From the NCBI GenBank assembly GCA_013398295.1, contig VZSF01007301.1, positions 1,076,651 to 1,140,650 on the forward strand: a stretch of DNA of 64,000 bases. The letters run 5' to 3'. Positions 37,231 through 48,316 of the stretch are shown here, one piece after another (position 1 is the stretch's first letter; every line of letters starts with the position of its first letter). The notes below the pieces were generated by a model. That model was not told where the DNA came from and made no database searches. It saw only the letters and a program-made list of their open reading frames with translations. Source of the stretch: Chionis minor. Lineage: Eukaryota > Chordata > Aves > Charadriiformes > Chionididae. Position numbers and translations under genes: made by a program.

Positions 37231-37287
37231 GTATTACTAATCTAATTACTAACTTAGTAATTATACTAGATTATTTACTAAGTCTTC
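37231..37287. repeat. AT-rich palindromic element
   Basis: The core TAATTACTAA (37243-37252) and TTAGTAATTA (37254-37263) are exact reverse complements around a single C. Outside it AATC...TAGATT and further ACTAA/TTAGT-like words continue the symmetry imperfectly to roughly 37231-37287. It contains TAATTA homeodomain-type cores on both arms. Confidence 0.55.
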
Positions 37288-38006
37288 ATCAGCCCACACC
37301 CCTTTTGGAGCAGTTTTTTGTCTGGGGTCCTGGAGTAGCAAAACTTCAATGAGTTCTACAGACCTCTCTCTTAGTGAGGAGCAGGCTGATCACCATTACT
37401 CCACTGGCTTTCTGTGCAGGGCAATGTTGGCTTTTTGGCAAATATGAAGAGACGTGTTTCTCTGCATGCATGGGTGTGTTTGCACTCTTGATTTGTGAGT
37501 GAAGTATTATCATGGGCAAAGCTGAGGAGAAGAAACAAACTTCTTAATAATTCTGTCATCCCTCTGGGAAATTGTGGCTGGTATGCCTGCTGTGTCATGT
37601 AGGGCAGCTTTTAATGAAGGAAAACCTTAATAGACTATATAAAGGCAAATCGGTATTGGAGCAATGCAGCTTATAAACATGTATAGTTTGACTTCATCTG
37701 TGGTAAATAAACTTCTGTGTTAGAGGAGTAGCAGGAGTCTCAAGTCAAACTTCTGTAAGATGGTCGTTCTTTAGTGCACAGGTTGCTGTACTGATAGTAG
37801 ATGGGGAAGACAAAGGTTAAAATTTGTAGTTGGAAGATCACGGTAACTTCTCAGGTTTCTCTCATAGTAGCTGGGACTCTAGAAAGCAGGAAAAAATGCA
37901 ATGAAGGGTGTGGAAGAGAACGAACAGGAAGGATGAAAGGGAAAGTATGCCTAAGCATACAAATTGCCGAAAGTTGCTGCTCTTTCTTGTTTGGTTGCTT
38001 TTGGGG

Positions 38007-38035
38007 TTTTTTTTTGTTTGTTTGTTTGTTTTTTC
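38007..38035 (+). repeat. Poly-T and (GTTT)n tract
   Basis: Nine T followed by repeated TTTG units. It is preceded by GGGG. Confidence 0.85.
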
Positions 38036-38269
38036 TTTTCCTCTAGTTGCAGTAAATGTACGCAGTTCCTGTAGCACTGGAGCCACAAAGGGTATGAAAG
38101 CAGCTATGTCAGGGCAATATTTATTAATATAATACTGTTTTAATTTAGCTAGTCATTTGTCCCATCTAAGTTGCAATTTTGCTTGTAGAGGAAAGTAGAT
38201 TAAGCCTTTCTCCTCGTATTCTGGAGACAATAAAAGTGATTGTTACTTATTTTCAACTCCGTCACTTCA

Positions 38270-38610
38270 AGAGGGAAGCAGTCCAGCGTGCACTGCTTTG
38301 AATGTCGTGTATGATACCCCCTGTAAGCACTTCATCAGTCGCTGCCAGCAGAACAGTCTAATGCTGATGAGGAAATCCTGCCGTGGAGACTACAGTTCAA
38401 AATGGACCAGCCAAAGTCTGCAGCTGAAGGGACTCTGCTCTTTCTGTCAGCTGAGACATTGCACTGTGTCAGGGTAGCTTATAAAGTCTGATGAGGCACA
38501 TCAAAGCTGCAAATCAGTTGGTAAAAGCTCTAGTACTACATCAATACTGCAAGCCTTGTCAGCCCGGTCATATGCAAAGCAATTGCCATCTTAATGTGTG
38601 TTGGAGTGTC
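38270..38610. promoter_or_regulatory. Possible conserved non-coding element
   Basis: About 340 bases of balanced composition without homopolymers, containing ATGCAAAG/TGCATATG-type octamer-like words and repeated CTGATGAGG motifs (near 38363 and 38488). It contrasts with the T-rich flanks. Conservation could not be tested, so the call is an impression. Confidence 0.2.
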
Positions 38611-39946
38611 ATCTTTGAAGAGCTGAAAGCATTTTTTCAATAATAGCATATTTTACATTTTTAAAAAGAAAACTGCATTTTAAATGTGCAGTGTTGTCTA
38701 GAGCTAGGCTTTGCTGTTTTGTTTTTAAGTCTCCTGTTTCTGTACTGCAAATGAAATGCAGAGATGCAAGAACTGCAGAAACAGTCTTGCATGTAATTGT
38801 CACCAGAAAGAAATCATTGCTGTCACCAAGTCCTGAAATGCCCAAGTTTCATCCAATTATTACATAAGTTATACTAAAAATAATACTATTGCACTCAGCG
38901 CTTGGAAAACTGGAAGGGAAGCTAATAGAAATTTTTCTGAGGGATGTGTGTATTGTGATTGTCCACCTTGTGCAGATGGTGTAGAAGGCTTTCTGTGCAC
39001 AGATCAGGGTTGTAATGCCAAGGGGACAGTTTGCTGAGTTGATGCTTTATTTGTGAGGGAAGTTAAAGATGCGGTGACAGCTAAAGCTGGGACTGCAGGC
39101 AAGAGCGTGGCTTTGTAGTTAGCTTCATAGGAACTAGTTCTTTTATATCCTTCTTTTCTATCAAGGCGCTTACTGAGTTACTTAAACCACAGTTTTTCTT
39201 GCAGTTGTTTTTCTTACTTTCTACATCTTTGTTTTTAATTAGATGCACTTTAGCAAGTCAAGATATCAATTCTTAAGACAATGGGAGTAGTAAACCATTG
39301 CTCTCTGAAGGAAGGAGCCTGAGGAATGAGAGAGGAGATCCTCCTTCTACCATTGACTCACTATGGCCTGAGGCAAGGCTGTCTCTCTTCTTAACCATCT
39401 GCAGAATGATGAAGATGATACTTTTCTCCTGGTGGTAATTGGTAGCATGTGAGACAGTTAATGTGGTATTGGAGAAATGAAACGTTCAGTGCATCTGATG
39501 GGTAAATAAGGCAGAGGCTGCTAACTGGAAGAAGATTAAAATAATTTTGTCTCATTTCCGGAGCAAGATCCCCCTTTTTCTGAGGTTAGTGATTTACACG
39601 AGGAAATTCCCTCTTTCAGAGGTGTGAGTGCTCTTCTGCAGTGTGGAAGACTCTTTCAGTACAGCTTTGCTTTTCTACTGTCTCCCTTGTATAACTGTGT
39701 AAAGTTTTAGCTGATAACTTTAAGAACTTCGAAGGCCTGATGGTGCAGCCTCAGCGTGTTAATTACTACTTGGAATAGCATGTGAATTTTTAAATTTCAG
39801 AGTTCGTGGCAGTATCTGCAAGTCCAGTGACTTCTGTTGGTACTTCGCAGAGCTTGTGAGCTCCCACTGAGCACACAGCGCCGTGAGATGGTTGAATAAC
39901 GGGAGGTGACGGCATTCTTACTGCATATATTGAGCCCTCCCGGCAT

Positions 39947-39951
39947 CTAGG
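39947..39951. repeat. Target-site duplication, left copy
   Basis: CTAGG immediately before the TG of the LTR, matching CTAGG at 40322-40326. Confidence 0.85.
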
Positions 39952-40321
39952 TGTCCCTGTTCCGGCAGGGACAGGGTTAATACCTGGCCCAGCACAGGTG
40001 TCCCACACCACGTGACCCATGCCCAGTATTTAGGGGGGAGCCGGCCGGGGAGGAGTTCCCAGTTTGGGAGCAGGCGGGGACGGGACGGTGCGGGTGCGGT
40101 CGGTGCGCGGCGGTACGGTACGGTAACCCTATTTGTACATTCCTATTTGTACACTCTGCCGGTGTTGTTGTTGTTTGCCGGTTTTTCTTTGTTGTTCTGT
40201 TAAATTGCCTTTATCTCAACCCACGAGTTTTTGCCTTTTTATTCCAATTTTCCCTCGCCGCTGCGAGGGTCGGGTGCGCGGCCGCGTGGTTCTTTGTGCC
40301 GGCTGAGGCCAAACCGCGACA
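39952..40321 (+). mobile_element. Solo LTR of an endogenous retrovirus (ERVL-like), 370 bp
   Basis: The element starts TGTCCCTG and ends GCGACA, the TG...CA ends of retroviral LTRs, and is flanked by an identical 5-bp duplication (CTAGG). A 5-bp duplication is usual for class III (ERVL-type) elements. No second LTR, primer-binding site or internal gene follows, so it is a solo LTR left by recombination between two LTRs. Visible signals are a CACGTG E-box at 40010-40015, a TATTTAG TATA-like box at 40027-40033, a CpG-dense (CGGT)n block at about 40079-40126 and a direct repeat CCTATTTGTACA at 40128-40139 and 40142-40153. No clear AATAAA was seen. The dense CpGs and intact ends suggest a relatively recent insertion. 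Orientation is inferred from the LTR opening motif and promoter order. Confidence 0.88.
40010..40015. promoter_or_regulatory. CACGTG E-box in LTR
   Basis: A palindromic CACGTG followed by ACC lies 12 bases upstream of the TATA-like box in the LTR. Factors of the USF/MITF/MYC type bind this core; binding here is not shown. Confidence 0.5.
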
Positions 40322-40326
40322 CTAGG
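40322..40326. repeat. Target-site duplication, right copy
   Basis: CTAGG directly after the terminal CA of the LTR. Confidence 0.85.
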
Positions 40327-43300
40327 TAACGGGAAACTTTTCCCTTGCGGTTCCTCTCAGCACTGACAGAGTTGGTCTAGACCTTCTTTTGAGTGGCTTC
40401 TGCTTTGGCCATTCTCATTACAGTGCTCTGACTGGAAATTAAAATTAATGTTTTCAAAACTGTTTTCAGGGGAACAAGTAACTTGATGACAGACAGACAG
40501 TAGACCACGCCAGGTTTGTAATGTATTCCTAATGTGAATCCAACTTCCAGATCCTAAAAAAAGTCAACTCATTTGTTGCAAGATCTCTTTCTCAGCAAAT
40601 TCAGAAAGTTGGAGTTGTTGGGGAGAAAGTCTTGTTTTCTGAGAGTATGTGAAAAGGTGAACAATGCTTATATGTAATGTAGTGGAAAGTGTGAAGTGGA
40701 ATGTGTGGTTCGCTTCCACTCTGGATTTCTCAGAGTGCATCTGGAGTGTGACTGAGGTCAGAGGGTATAAAATCAGTAACTAAAAACTAGATTCATTTTG
40801 TCTGACAATTAATTTGTTAGTTGCATTATACACAAAGTTCCAAGTTCTTCACAGGAACATGGAGGCATTCAGAGAAGAGATGGCCTCTGTAGAATTAAGT
40901 TTTTTGGGATGGGCTTGTGTTTTGAGTGTGCACATGTGCCTTGGGTTTTTTGTTTTTCTGTGTGTAAGTTTGCTGTCCTTATTTAGATGTCACCTAGCAT
41001 AGTGGGTTCCTGTGCTATGACGAGGATTCCTAGGTGTTACAAAGTGAAATAAATACACAGAAACAGTTGAAGCAGATGGCTTAGATGAGAACTGTTGGGA
41101 ACAGAGGAGGCATCAGCCATGTGGTGAGAGCATGGTGGATAAGAGGAGTGAAATATCTTTAATCTTACCTTGCTAGTTTGTGGCTTTTTCCTCTTTTGCT
41201 TCTCTAAAGAGATCAGAAGGGTTCTGAGCTGGTCTGGAATGACTCATTTGATGTCACTTAATTCTCTGGCATTCTGTGTGTAGAAAGTACATCCTTTTAA
41301 AGCCTGTTGCCTTCCTTTTACAATTACAGCAGTTTTCAAGAATGGCCTGTCCATGTAAAGAAAATCAATGGAGTTTAGTCTCTGGGGCAAAGAGTTGTTT
41401 CTTAGCTTCTCAAAACCAAATAAAAAGGTGTGAGCCTTCCCTTGAGTTATGTTTAGTTTCTTTTAGGTTCCTGGCATTCTTGCATGTTCTTAACATGAGA
41501 ACACTTCATATAAGGAGGGGAGACTGAACATAAGTTCTTTCTGGAATGTTCTGTGATGGCTGATGGCAGCTTCAGCACTAATTGTACATTGTCTGGCTCT
41601 TCTGCTCTATTTATCTCTGTTTGCTAAGGCTGGTTTTCCCCTTCTAATTCAGATTCTCAAAAAATGAAAGGGAGTCTGTGTGGGACCCTGCTCCCCCGCA
41701 ATGTCCTTCACCTGAAAAAATGAAGGAAAACACTGCTTTGCTGATTATCTGGAAGGGACCGAGTTTGTTCTTGCAACAGTCCAGTCTGGTGTGAAAGCAG
41801 AAGGGATATTGCTATCTTTTGCTTGCTGGAGTAAGAAACAGAAAGGGCACTGTATGCTGCTTAGATAAGAGGGTTGATAAGAAGATTAAGTCTTTTAAAT
41901 TCTAGCGACATACCTGTGTATGTTATCTTGTCCATAAGGATTTTCATTTGTATATTTTTTTAAAAATTGAAAGGGGAAAACAAGAAAAATTGGTATCAGA
42001 ATTTTATTTAGGCAGAGTATCAAGTTCAAATCTGAGTGTAGGGGTAAAAAAAACTGAAGTGCAAAATCAGAATCAGCCTTGCAGGTAGGACAGATACTAT
42101 AAACTGTTTTAAAATTTCAGAATGACCTCCTAGATCGGTTCCTTTCGGTTGCTTTAAGTGGTATCTGGCTACTGTTGTCATTACAGTTTCTAGTGAAGTA
42201 GATTCCTGGAAGGAAGTGTTTATTAGCGAAGCATATCTGGATTCTCATACGTTGTTAGAACAACCGGATGCTTTGGTGTTAAGGCATTACATGCCTTGGA
42301 GAATGCACATCTCTATACAATGAATTTTTTAGCATCTGTGTTAGAAATCATTGTAACAAACTGTTGCTTTGGTTGATAATGATGCTTAGGTTGAGATGGG
42401 TTTTTTTGAGATGCAGCCTTTGAAGATCTGCAGAGCGCCGGGACTTTTGAACACCATATTAGCTTTAACAAGATTTCATGTGTTTTCAGCTCCCTGCTGA
42501 TAAGCAGGGTTTTCTGCTATGAGACTGCAAGAACAAATGATCAGCTGCATTGTAGAAGGAACTTACTGTGAGCTAGTCTAGCTTCTTGCTTAAGCTATAC
42601 TGCTGCTTTACATGAAGCTTTGTTTGGAAAGACTTTTTCTTTTAGAAAAGTTCCTAGTACCCAATCAAAATTGCAGCGTGTGTGAAAGAGTGTGGAAAAT
42701 GTACTTGTCTTCCATAGGATTCTTAGGGGGATTTTAAGTAATTTTGCCATTAAGAAAGCACATATTTTGCTTTGTCTTGTAGTCTAAATACGCATAATTT
42801 AAACTTCCATCACTGTATATTTTTACATATTTCCCAGATGGAAGATAGTTCTTGAATTTTTCATGTAGTATCAAGGAGACTTGAAGACTGTATTGCCCCT
42901 TTTGCCTTTGAATAGGCTAAACAGATCAAACTGTTAGTGAATTTCACTTTTTATATTTATTTTTTTGTCAATCTCATTTCAGTCTTTGAGCTGTGAATTT
43001 CAGACTTGGCTGTAGTATTTCTTTAGCAGTTGCACCAGCAATACAGCATTTTTAATCCTATTTGCTATTGTCTATTTATATTCTCAAGGATAAAGTCAGC
43101 CCCTTTGACCTAGCAGCATGGAGCTTTTCTGATTCAGGTGGGAAAAAAGACTAGATGCATGTAGCTAAAACTGTTAGACAGGGATGTCAAGTCTGACTTG
43201 TTATCAAGACGACCATGTGTGTCTCGGGTTAAGTACTGAAAGCACATTCTGCATGGGTTTTTTTCCCAGCTGTCTGGAAGTAAATTGAGGTCTTTCTGAA

Positions 43301-44409
43301 TGGAATATAGCTTCAAAATATTTCATGTACTGGCTGATGGCTGGCCATCCTTCCATAGCCAAAAATATTTTAACTTCATCTAGGCCTGTTAATAGTTTTC
43401 TGGAAGCCAGAGTCTGTTACTTTCACCAAGTTATCTTCTTCAACTGCTTTTAAACTTACCCTGCTAGGAACATTTTATTTTTTTCTTCCTCCTCTATTCA
43501 TAGCCCCCACCTGATTAGATCTTCCATGTCTCTCTTTGGTTGAACTCTCTTCAGGCCTTTAGAGGATCACTTACCTTATGCTTCTTTGTGGGTTTATAGT
43601 GATGTCCCACTGGAAACACCACTCACAAAACTGACAGTCACCAACTGAGGTAGCGGTAGTAGTTGCTGGCAAGGTAATCACCTGTGAGCTAACCGGATGC
43701 ATCCTTGGTACGCTGGGCTCTGATGGCTGTCAAAGGGGTCAGCTGGTTTGTCACCTGAACCTGCATGATCATTTACGGCTTCATATTTTGCTCATTGACA
43801 GCTGTATGGTTTCATGCCCTGCAACTAATCCAGTTGACTCTGTACTGACGATCAGTCCTTTTTAATTACTCGCTACTCCCTCTGACTCCTCTCACGCTAG
43901 TCACTGAAACCATCACTGCTAGTGCTGAACATCTCACTAGACTTGTTCACCTTGAGTTTTCTGCATCTTTTATGGCCTGCTGACCCGTTGATTTGATACT
44001 GACTTACTGCACAGTATGAAGAAACTAGCAAAAGCCTGCTGGAAGTCTTACTTCAGCAGAATTACTATTTTCAACTATACTTGCAAAAGATCAGTGTTTC
44101 TAGAGGGATGAGTTTACATCTGTTTTGGTTTAAAATGCGTTGATTTGGTATGAATGGGTTTAATTTTCTGTCTCCTAAACCAGTATGTTTTAGAGACTGT
44201 TTGTTTCAGCCTAGAAGGCCTTAAATACCTGGTTCACTTGGGTAAAAGCAGGGCTTTCTTCCAGTGCTGCAGAGCTTTCCTGATTTTTTTTCTTTTCCTT
44301 TCATTCCTTTCATTTTGTCTAATTCAGTAGCATATAAATAAGCAATAGCTGTAAGATGGGAGTGAGATTAGAAGAACCTTCAGAGCAAGAGTGTTAATTT
44401 TTTGGAGGA

Positions 44410-44520
44410 GAAAAGGTGTGTGGTTTTTTTTGGTACGGTGGTGGGGTTTTTTGTGGTTTTGGGGGGGTGTTTGGGGTTTTTTTATTTTAATTTCTCTTTT
44501 ATCTTTTTCTTTTTTCTTTT
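44410..44520 (+). repeat. G/T-rich then T-rich tract
   Basis: T8, GGTGGTGGGG, T6, GTGG, G7 and T7 runs followed by TTTTC units. It has several G runs able to form quadruplex structures on the + strand. Confidence 0.8.
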
Positions 44521-47500
44521 TAAATTGTTTTCAAAGCTTCACAGTGGTAAGCTGGCTTCTTCAATAACTAGAGTCAGAAATGTTGTTTCTGCCGAACTGT
44601 TAATAGCAATAAAATTGGTACATAGGCAAGCTGACATTTAAGAACATATGCTACGGAAGTGCTTGTGAGTAATTGGAATTGGGTTCCCACAATGTTAGGC
44701 ATTGTACAAAATATTAATTCCTGCCCTTGAGATCTGTGTATAGGCAAGACAAAACCCAGGTAGTTCAAGCAAGCGTAAACAAGCAGAGTGGTAAATACAG
44801 TGGGGCAGGCATTTTTGTTAACGCACTTGCTTTGCTCTTTGCTCTTGATTAAGTGTGGATCAACTTAATGGAACGAGGTGAAGGCAAGTTGCCGGGGAGC
44901 AGGAGGGGAAGGGCGGGGAGTAGTGGTGCAGTCTGTTATAGAGGAGCTGGATTTGGAAAGAGTCCGGGAGAAATCGTGTCTGGCATTAAGAACCAAGCGA
45001 TAGCCGCTCAGTCTGTTAAAGGCAGGGCTGGAGGAGGAAGGGGAATGAGGGTCAGGCTAACTCCTGAGGCTGGTGACTTCCTCGCAGTCTCAGATGACTG
45101 CACTAGAAGATACACTCCTTCTGTCCTTTGGACTGAGAGCTATTTCCCCAGCTTTGTTTACTCTTCAGTTCGAGCTGTGGCAATAAAAATATTTGCAGTA
45201 ATTAGAAAAACTAATCCTTTATGAGAAGCAGAGGCAGTGATTATACCACTTACAAGTTGTCCTTATGCAATTCCTGGTGTGATGAGAAGCAATTGTTTAT
45301 TTGTGTACGTCTCCCTCAACCCTTTCTCCATTCCCTCGTTCTTTGATACATGAAAAATAAATACCTTCTCACCCACCTGTTTTACAAATGGCTGCTTAGT
45401 GGCAAGAATGTTTCTGAAGAACTTGCTTTGGCTGAGAGAAGGTTAATCAATATGATGTGTGGATGGATGAGATGCTGAGTTTTCCCTCCCTCCTGGCTTG
45501 CCATCTATTTCCCACATTACCAGGAGTTAACCTGGAAGTACCAGCGCCAGTGCTGTGGAGGACATGGGGGTTCCCCTGGAGCCTCCCTTCTTTTAAGGGG
45601 CCTACATCTGAATGGCAGTTTTCCCTCTTGTGGTGGCTGTGAATGATTATTGCCTTCCTAATTATGGAATACCGGTCTCCTGTGGTTTACTATAATAAGA
45701 TGAGTCACTGAAATGTTGTCTAAATGCGGTTGGAATGTCTTAAGGTAATTTTCTTATTTAACGTATTGACTCTAAGTGATGCTAATATTTGTCATCTGTA
45801 ACTTACAACGTATCTAGTTCTACAGAATCACTTACTGTAGGTCCAGATGCTGTGAATTTCAAGGAATAAAGCCTACCTGCTTTGACTGCATTGGGCTGTT
45901 AACAGCTGGAGTGTATTTTCTTTTAACTAAGAAGGCAACTGTTCACAGTAGCCAGAATAATTAGTGTCATTTGGTTTTCTGTAGGTTTGTAGGTCAAGCA
46001 TGATGCTTCTCTCTCTTCATGTGACTATGGTATGCGCATGCTTCTGATGGGAGGTGAAGTTGGAGTGTTTAGAATTCTGAGGGGCAAGAAGATGATTGTT
46101 AAGTTGGGGATGTCTCAGACTAAAGAATTCAAGGTCTGCCTCCAGCAATAGCATCTATCAATAGCTTAAAGATGACAGACTTCTTACCGTATATCCTTGT
46201 GACCCTTAATCTTCCATTCTGGAGGAAAAATATGGATGTTACGTTACTGATTGCATTTAAAGCAATGTTTGAAATTGGTTTGTGCAAGCTCCCTTGAATG
46301 TGACTGGCATTCCTTGTTTGGATTTGATGTTTGAGAAATGAGACAAAGAATGCATAGGGAGCTTTTTGTAAGTTCTGTGAGCCTCTCCTCGTGGCTTGAC
46401 ATAATTTTTTTGTGTCCTAGGCTTACTGTCATTCCAAAACTAGTGGGAATGAGTGAAGTTCCAGGACAGATTTCACTGGTGTTGGAGGGCAAAGGTGATA
46501 AATTGGTCTCTAAAGAGAAACTTTATTCGTAGCTGGTGGAATGATTTCAGTGCAGATACAGTGAGGTAATTAAATATTTCCAGCTCTGAAATGACTGAGA
46601 AGTACCTGGTTCGTGTTTATTGCTTCTGGGAGAAATACTTTTCATGTTCCACTGAGTAGTGGATGGAGCAGGCAGCTCTTTGTAACCTCACAGTCCTGTG
46701 ATTTCTGTATCTTGTATTCTGCGTTCTAGTTGCATTGTCTGTCCTTGATCAGTGATGCAAGGAAGAAGGCTAGTTCAAGCACTTTCTTTGTAGTTGTCCA
46801 AAATACGCCACAAGTGCTGTAGGTAGCAACTTTGTGCCAAGAAAAGTAGGGTCTTCGCTGTGAATCTCAGAGCCTTGGTAGTTTTGTGGTTTTCCTTAAT
46901 TTCTCACGCTCGTACCTTAGGATGGAGGGGCAGGGAATATGAACAGTGAACCATTAGGTGGTTGGATGAGAGGGTTTTTTGGAAGCATATAGTCTTTGCA
47001 GAAAGTACGAACTTGGGTTCCCCCCCATCTTGCGGCGTAGGAGGACGTTGTGGCTCTACTAAAGCAGGATTGCTGCAGGGTAGAAAGGGTGTTGTAGGCG
47101 ATGCTGTAGGCCTTCAGTGCATGAAGGATACCCGAGTGTCTGGCAAGGAAAACACTGCTAAACCTGGTACAGTACTTCAGTTCACTCTCTTTTCTGTATG
47201 TAAGTCTGTGCCCCTTGCAAGAGGTTACAGGAGTAAAATTGGCCCAAGATTAACTGCAACTGTAAAGCAACCTCTGGTGTGTTGTGCTGTTGGTACTAGG
47301 CTAAATATTAAAAAGCAAGCTCAACCGAGAATGGGATGTACCACTAGGGAGCTGTGACTGTTCCATCTTACTCTTCCAATTAATTCTAGAGCTCGAAGAA
47401 GAAGTTTGAGACGGAGCAGCCTGAGGGCTTGAACAATAAATTGCAAATTGAGAAGTGATATTTTAAGAATTTTGTGAGTGGTAGGGTACGGGAGTTACAT

Positions 47501-48270
47501 GCTTGAGGCATGCTAGTACGGATGAAAGCCTAGCTTTTCTGTGGATAGTGGTTTTAATGTTTCTTAACTTTTTTTAATTTAAAATTTTGTTGGGGGACAA
47601 TTTAGTGTTTTATTGGCATTCAGTGAATTTTTCCTGTAATCCCAGCCATTTGATAAAGGAGTTAAGTGAAAGAGCAAGCCTTTGTTGGGCTTTTCAAGGA
47701 CACCTTGTCAGATATAGCAGGAAGGTTGTTTCAGCTGTTAGAAGATTTGAAAGAAAAAAAAGACAGTAAACATGATGGAATAACGCTTGCATTCATTTAT
47801 TTGTGTACAACATTCAAAACTCCAAAAACTTTGGAGACTTACTTGCATTTCTAAAATGGTTCAGTAGACTGATTGATGCAGAATGGTGAACACAAAGTAA
47901 GGTAACTATACAACTATATCAATTGAGGAAGTCCTCAAGGCTTAGTCTGTACTTAATTTCCACAACACTTACCACCTAGCCACTCAGATAGCAGTAAGGA
48001 CACTGTTTTGGGGTTACAGGAAAAGGAATTTAATATTTTTGCTGTTCTTTTTCTGCTCTTTGTTAGCCTTTCTTTTTCCACTGTGAGGGGATCATGGGTT
48101 GTCACACCTGGCATAATGTGCCTCCAGATTGTGAAAATTAGACTCAAACATATGTAGCAAACTTGCCTCTATTCCTTCTCTTGAGCCTGGAGCTAAAATC
48201 AATGTTAGTTTGCTAAACAGAATTGCAGACTGTATAGCTTGCCCCTAGATGACTTTAATAAATACATTTT

Positions 48271-48316
48271 AAAAACCAAACAACACAACAAAAACAATGA
48301 AACAAAAAAAACCCCA
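48271..48316 (+). repeat. A/C-rich low-complexity tract
   Basis: AAAAC and CAAA units and an A8 run. This is one of the few clearly A-rich tracts on the + strand. Confidence 0.75.

Larger units (their letters stand above)
29471..39946. other. Unique intron-like stretch
   Basis: No confident gene or repeat besides low-complexity tracts. Contents include a short (CAG)n at 32439-32453, the G/T block at 32944-33072, T12 at 34621-34632, A12 at 36562-36573, an AT-rich palindrome at 37243-37263, a (GTTT)n tract at 38007-38035 and a possibly conserved block at 38270-38610. The segment 33240-33640 has higher complexity than its surroundings but was not identified. Confidence 0.6.

Noticed and set aside
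43330..44000. C/T-leaning complex stretch that might be an old repeat
   Set aside because: No terminal repeats, tail or coding signature could be identified.
44853..45224. 123-codon open frame on the + strand
   Set aside because: Gly/Arg-rich start from a GC-rich patch; no domain, no convincing acceptor or donor.
46962..47357. 131-codon open frame on the + strand
   Set aside because: No domain or conserved motif recognised, and the frame crosses low-complexity sequence.
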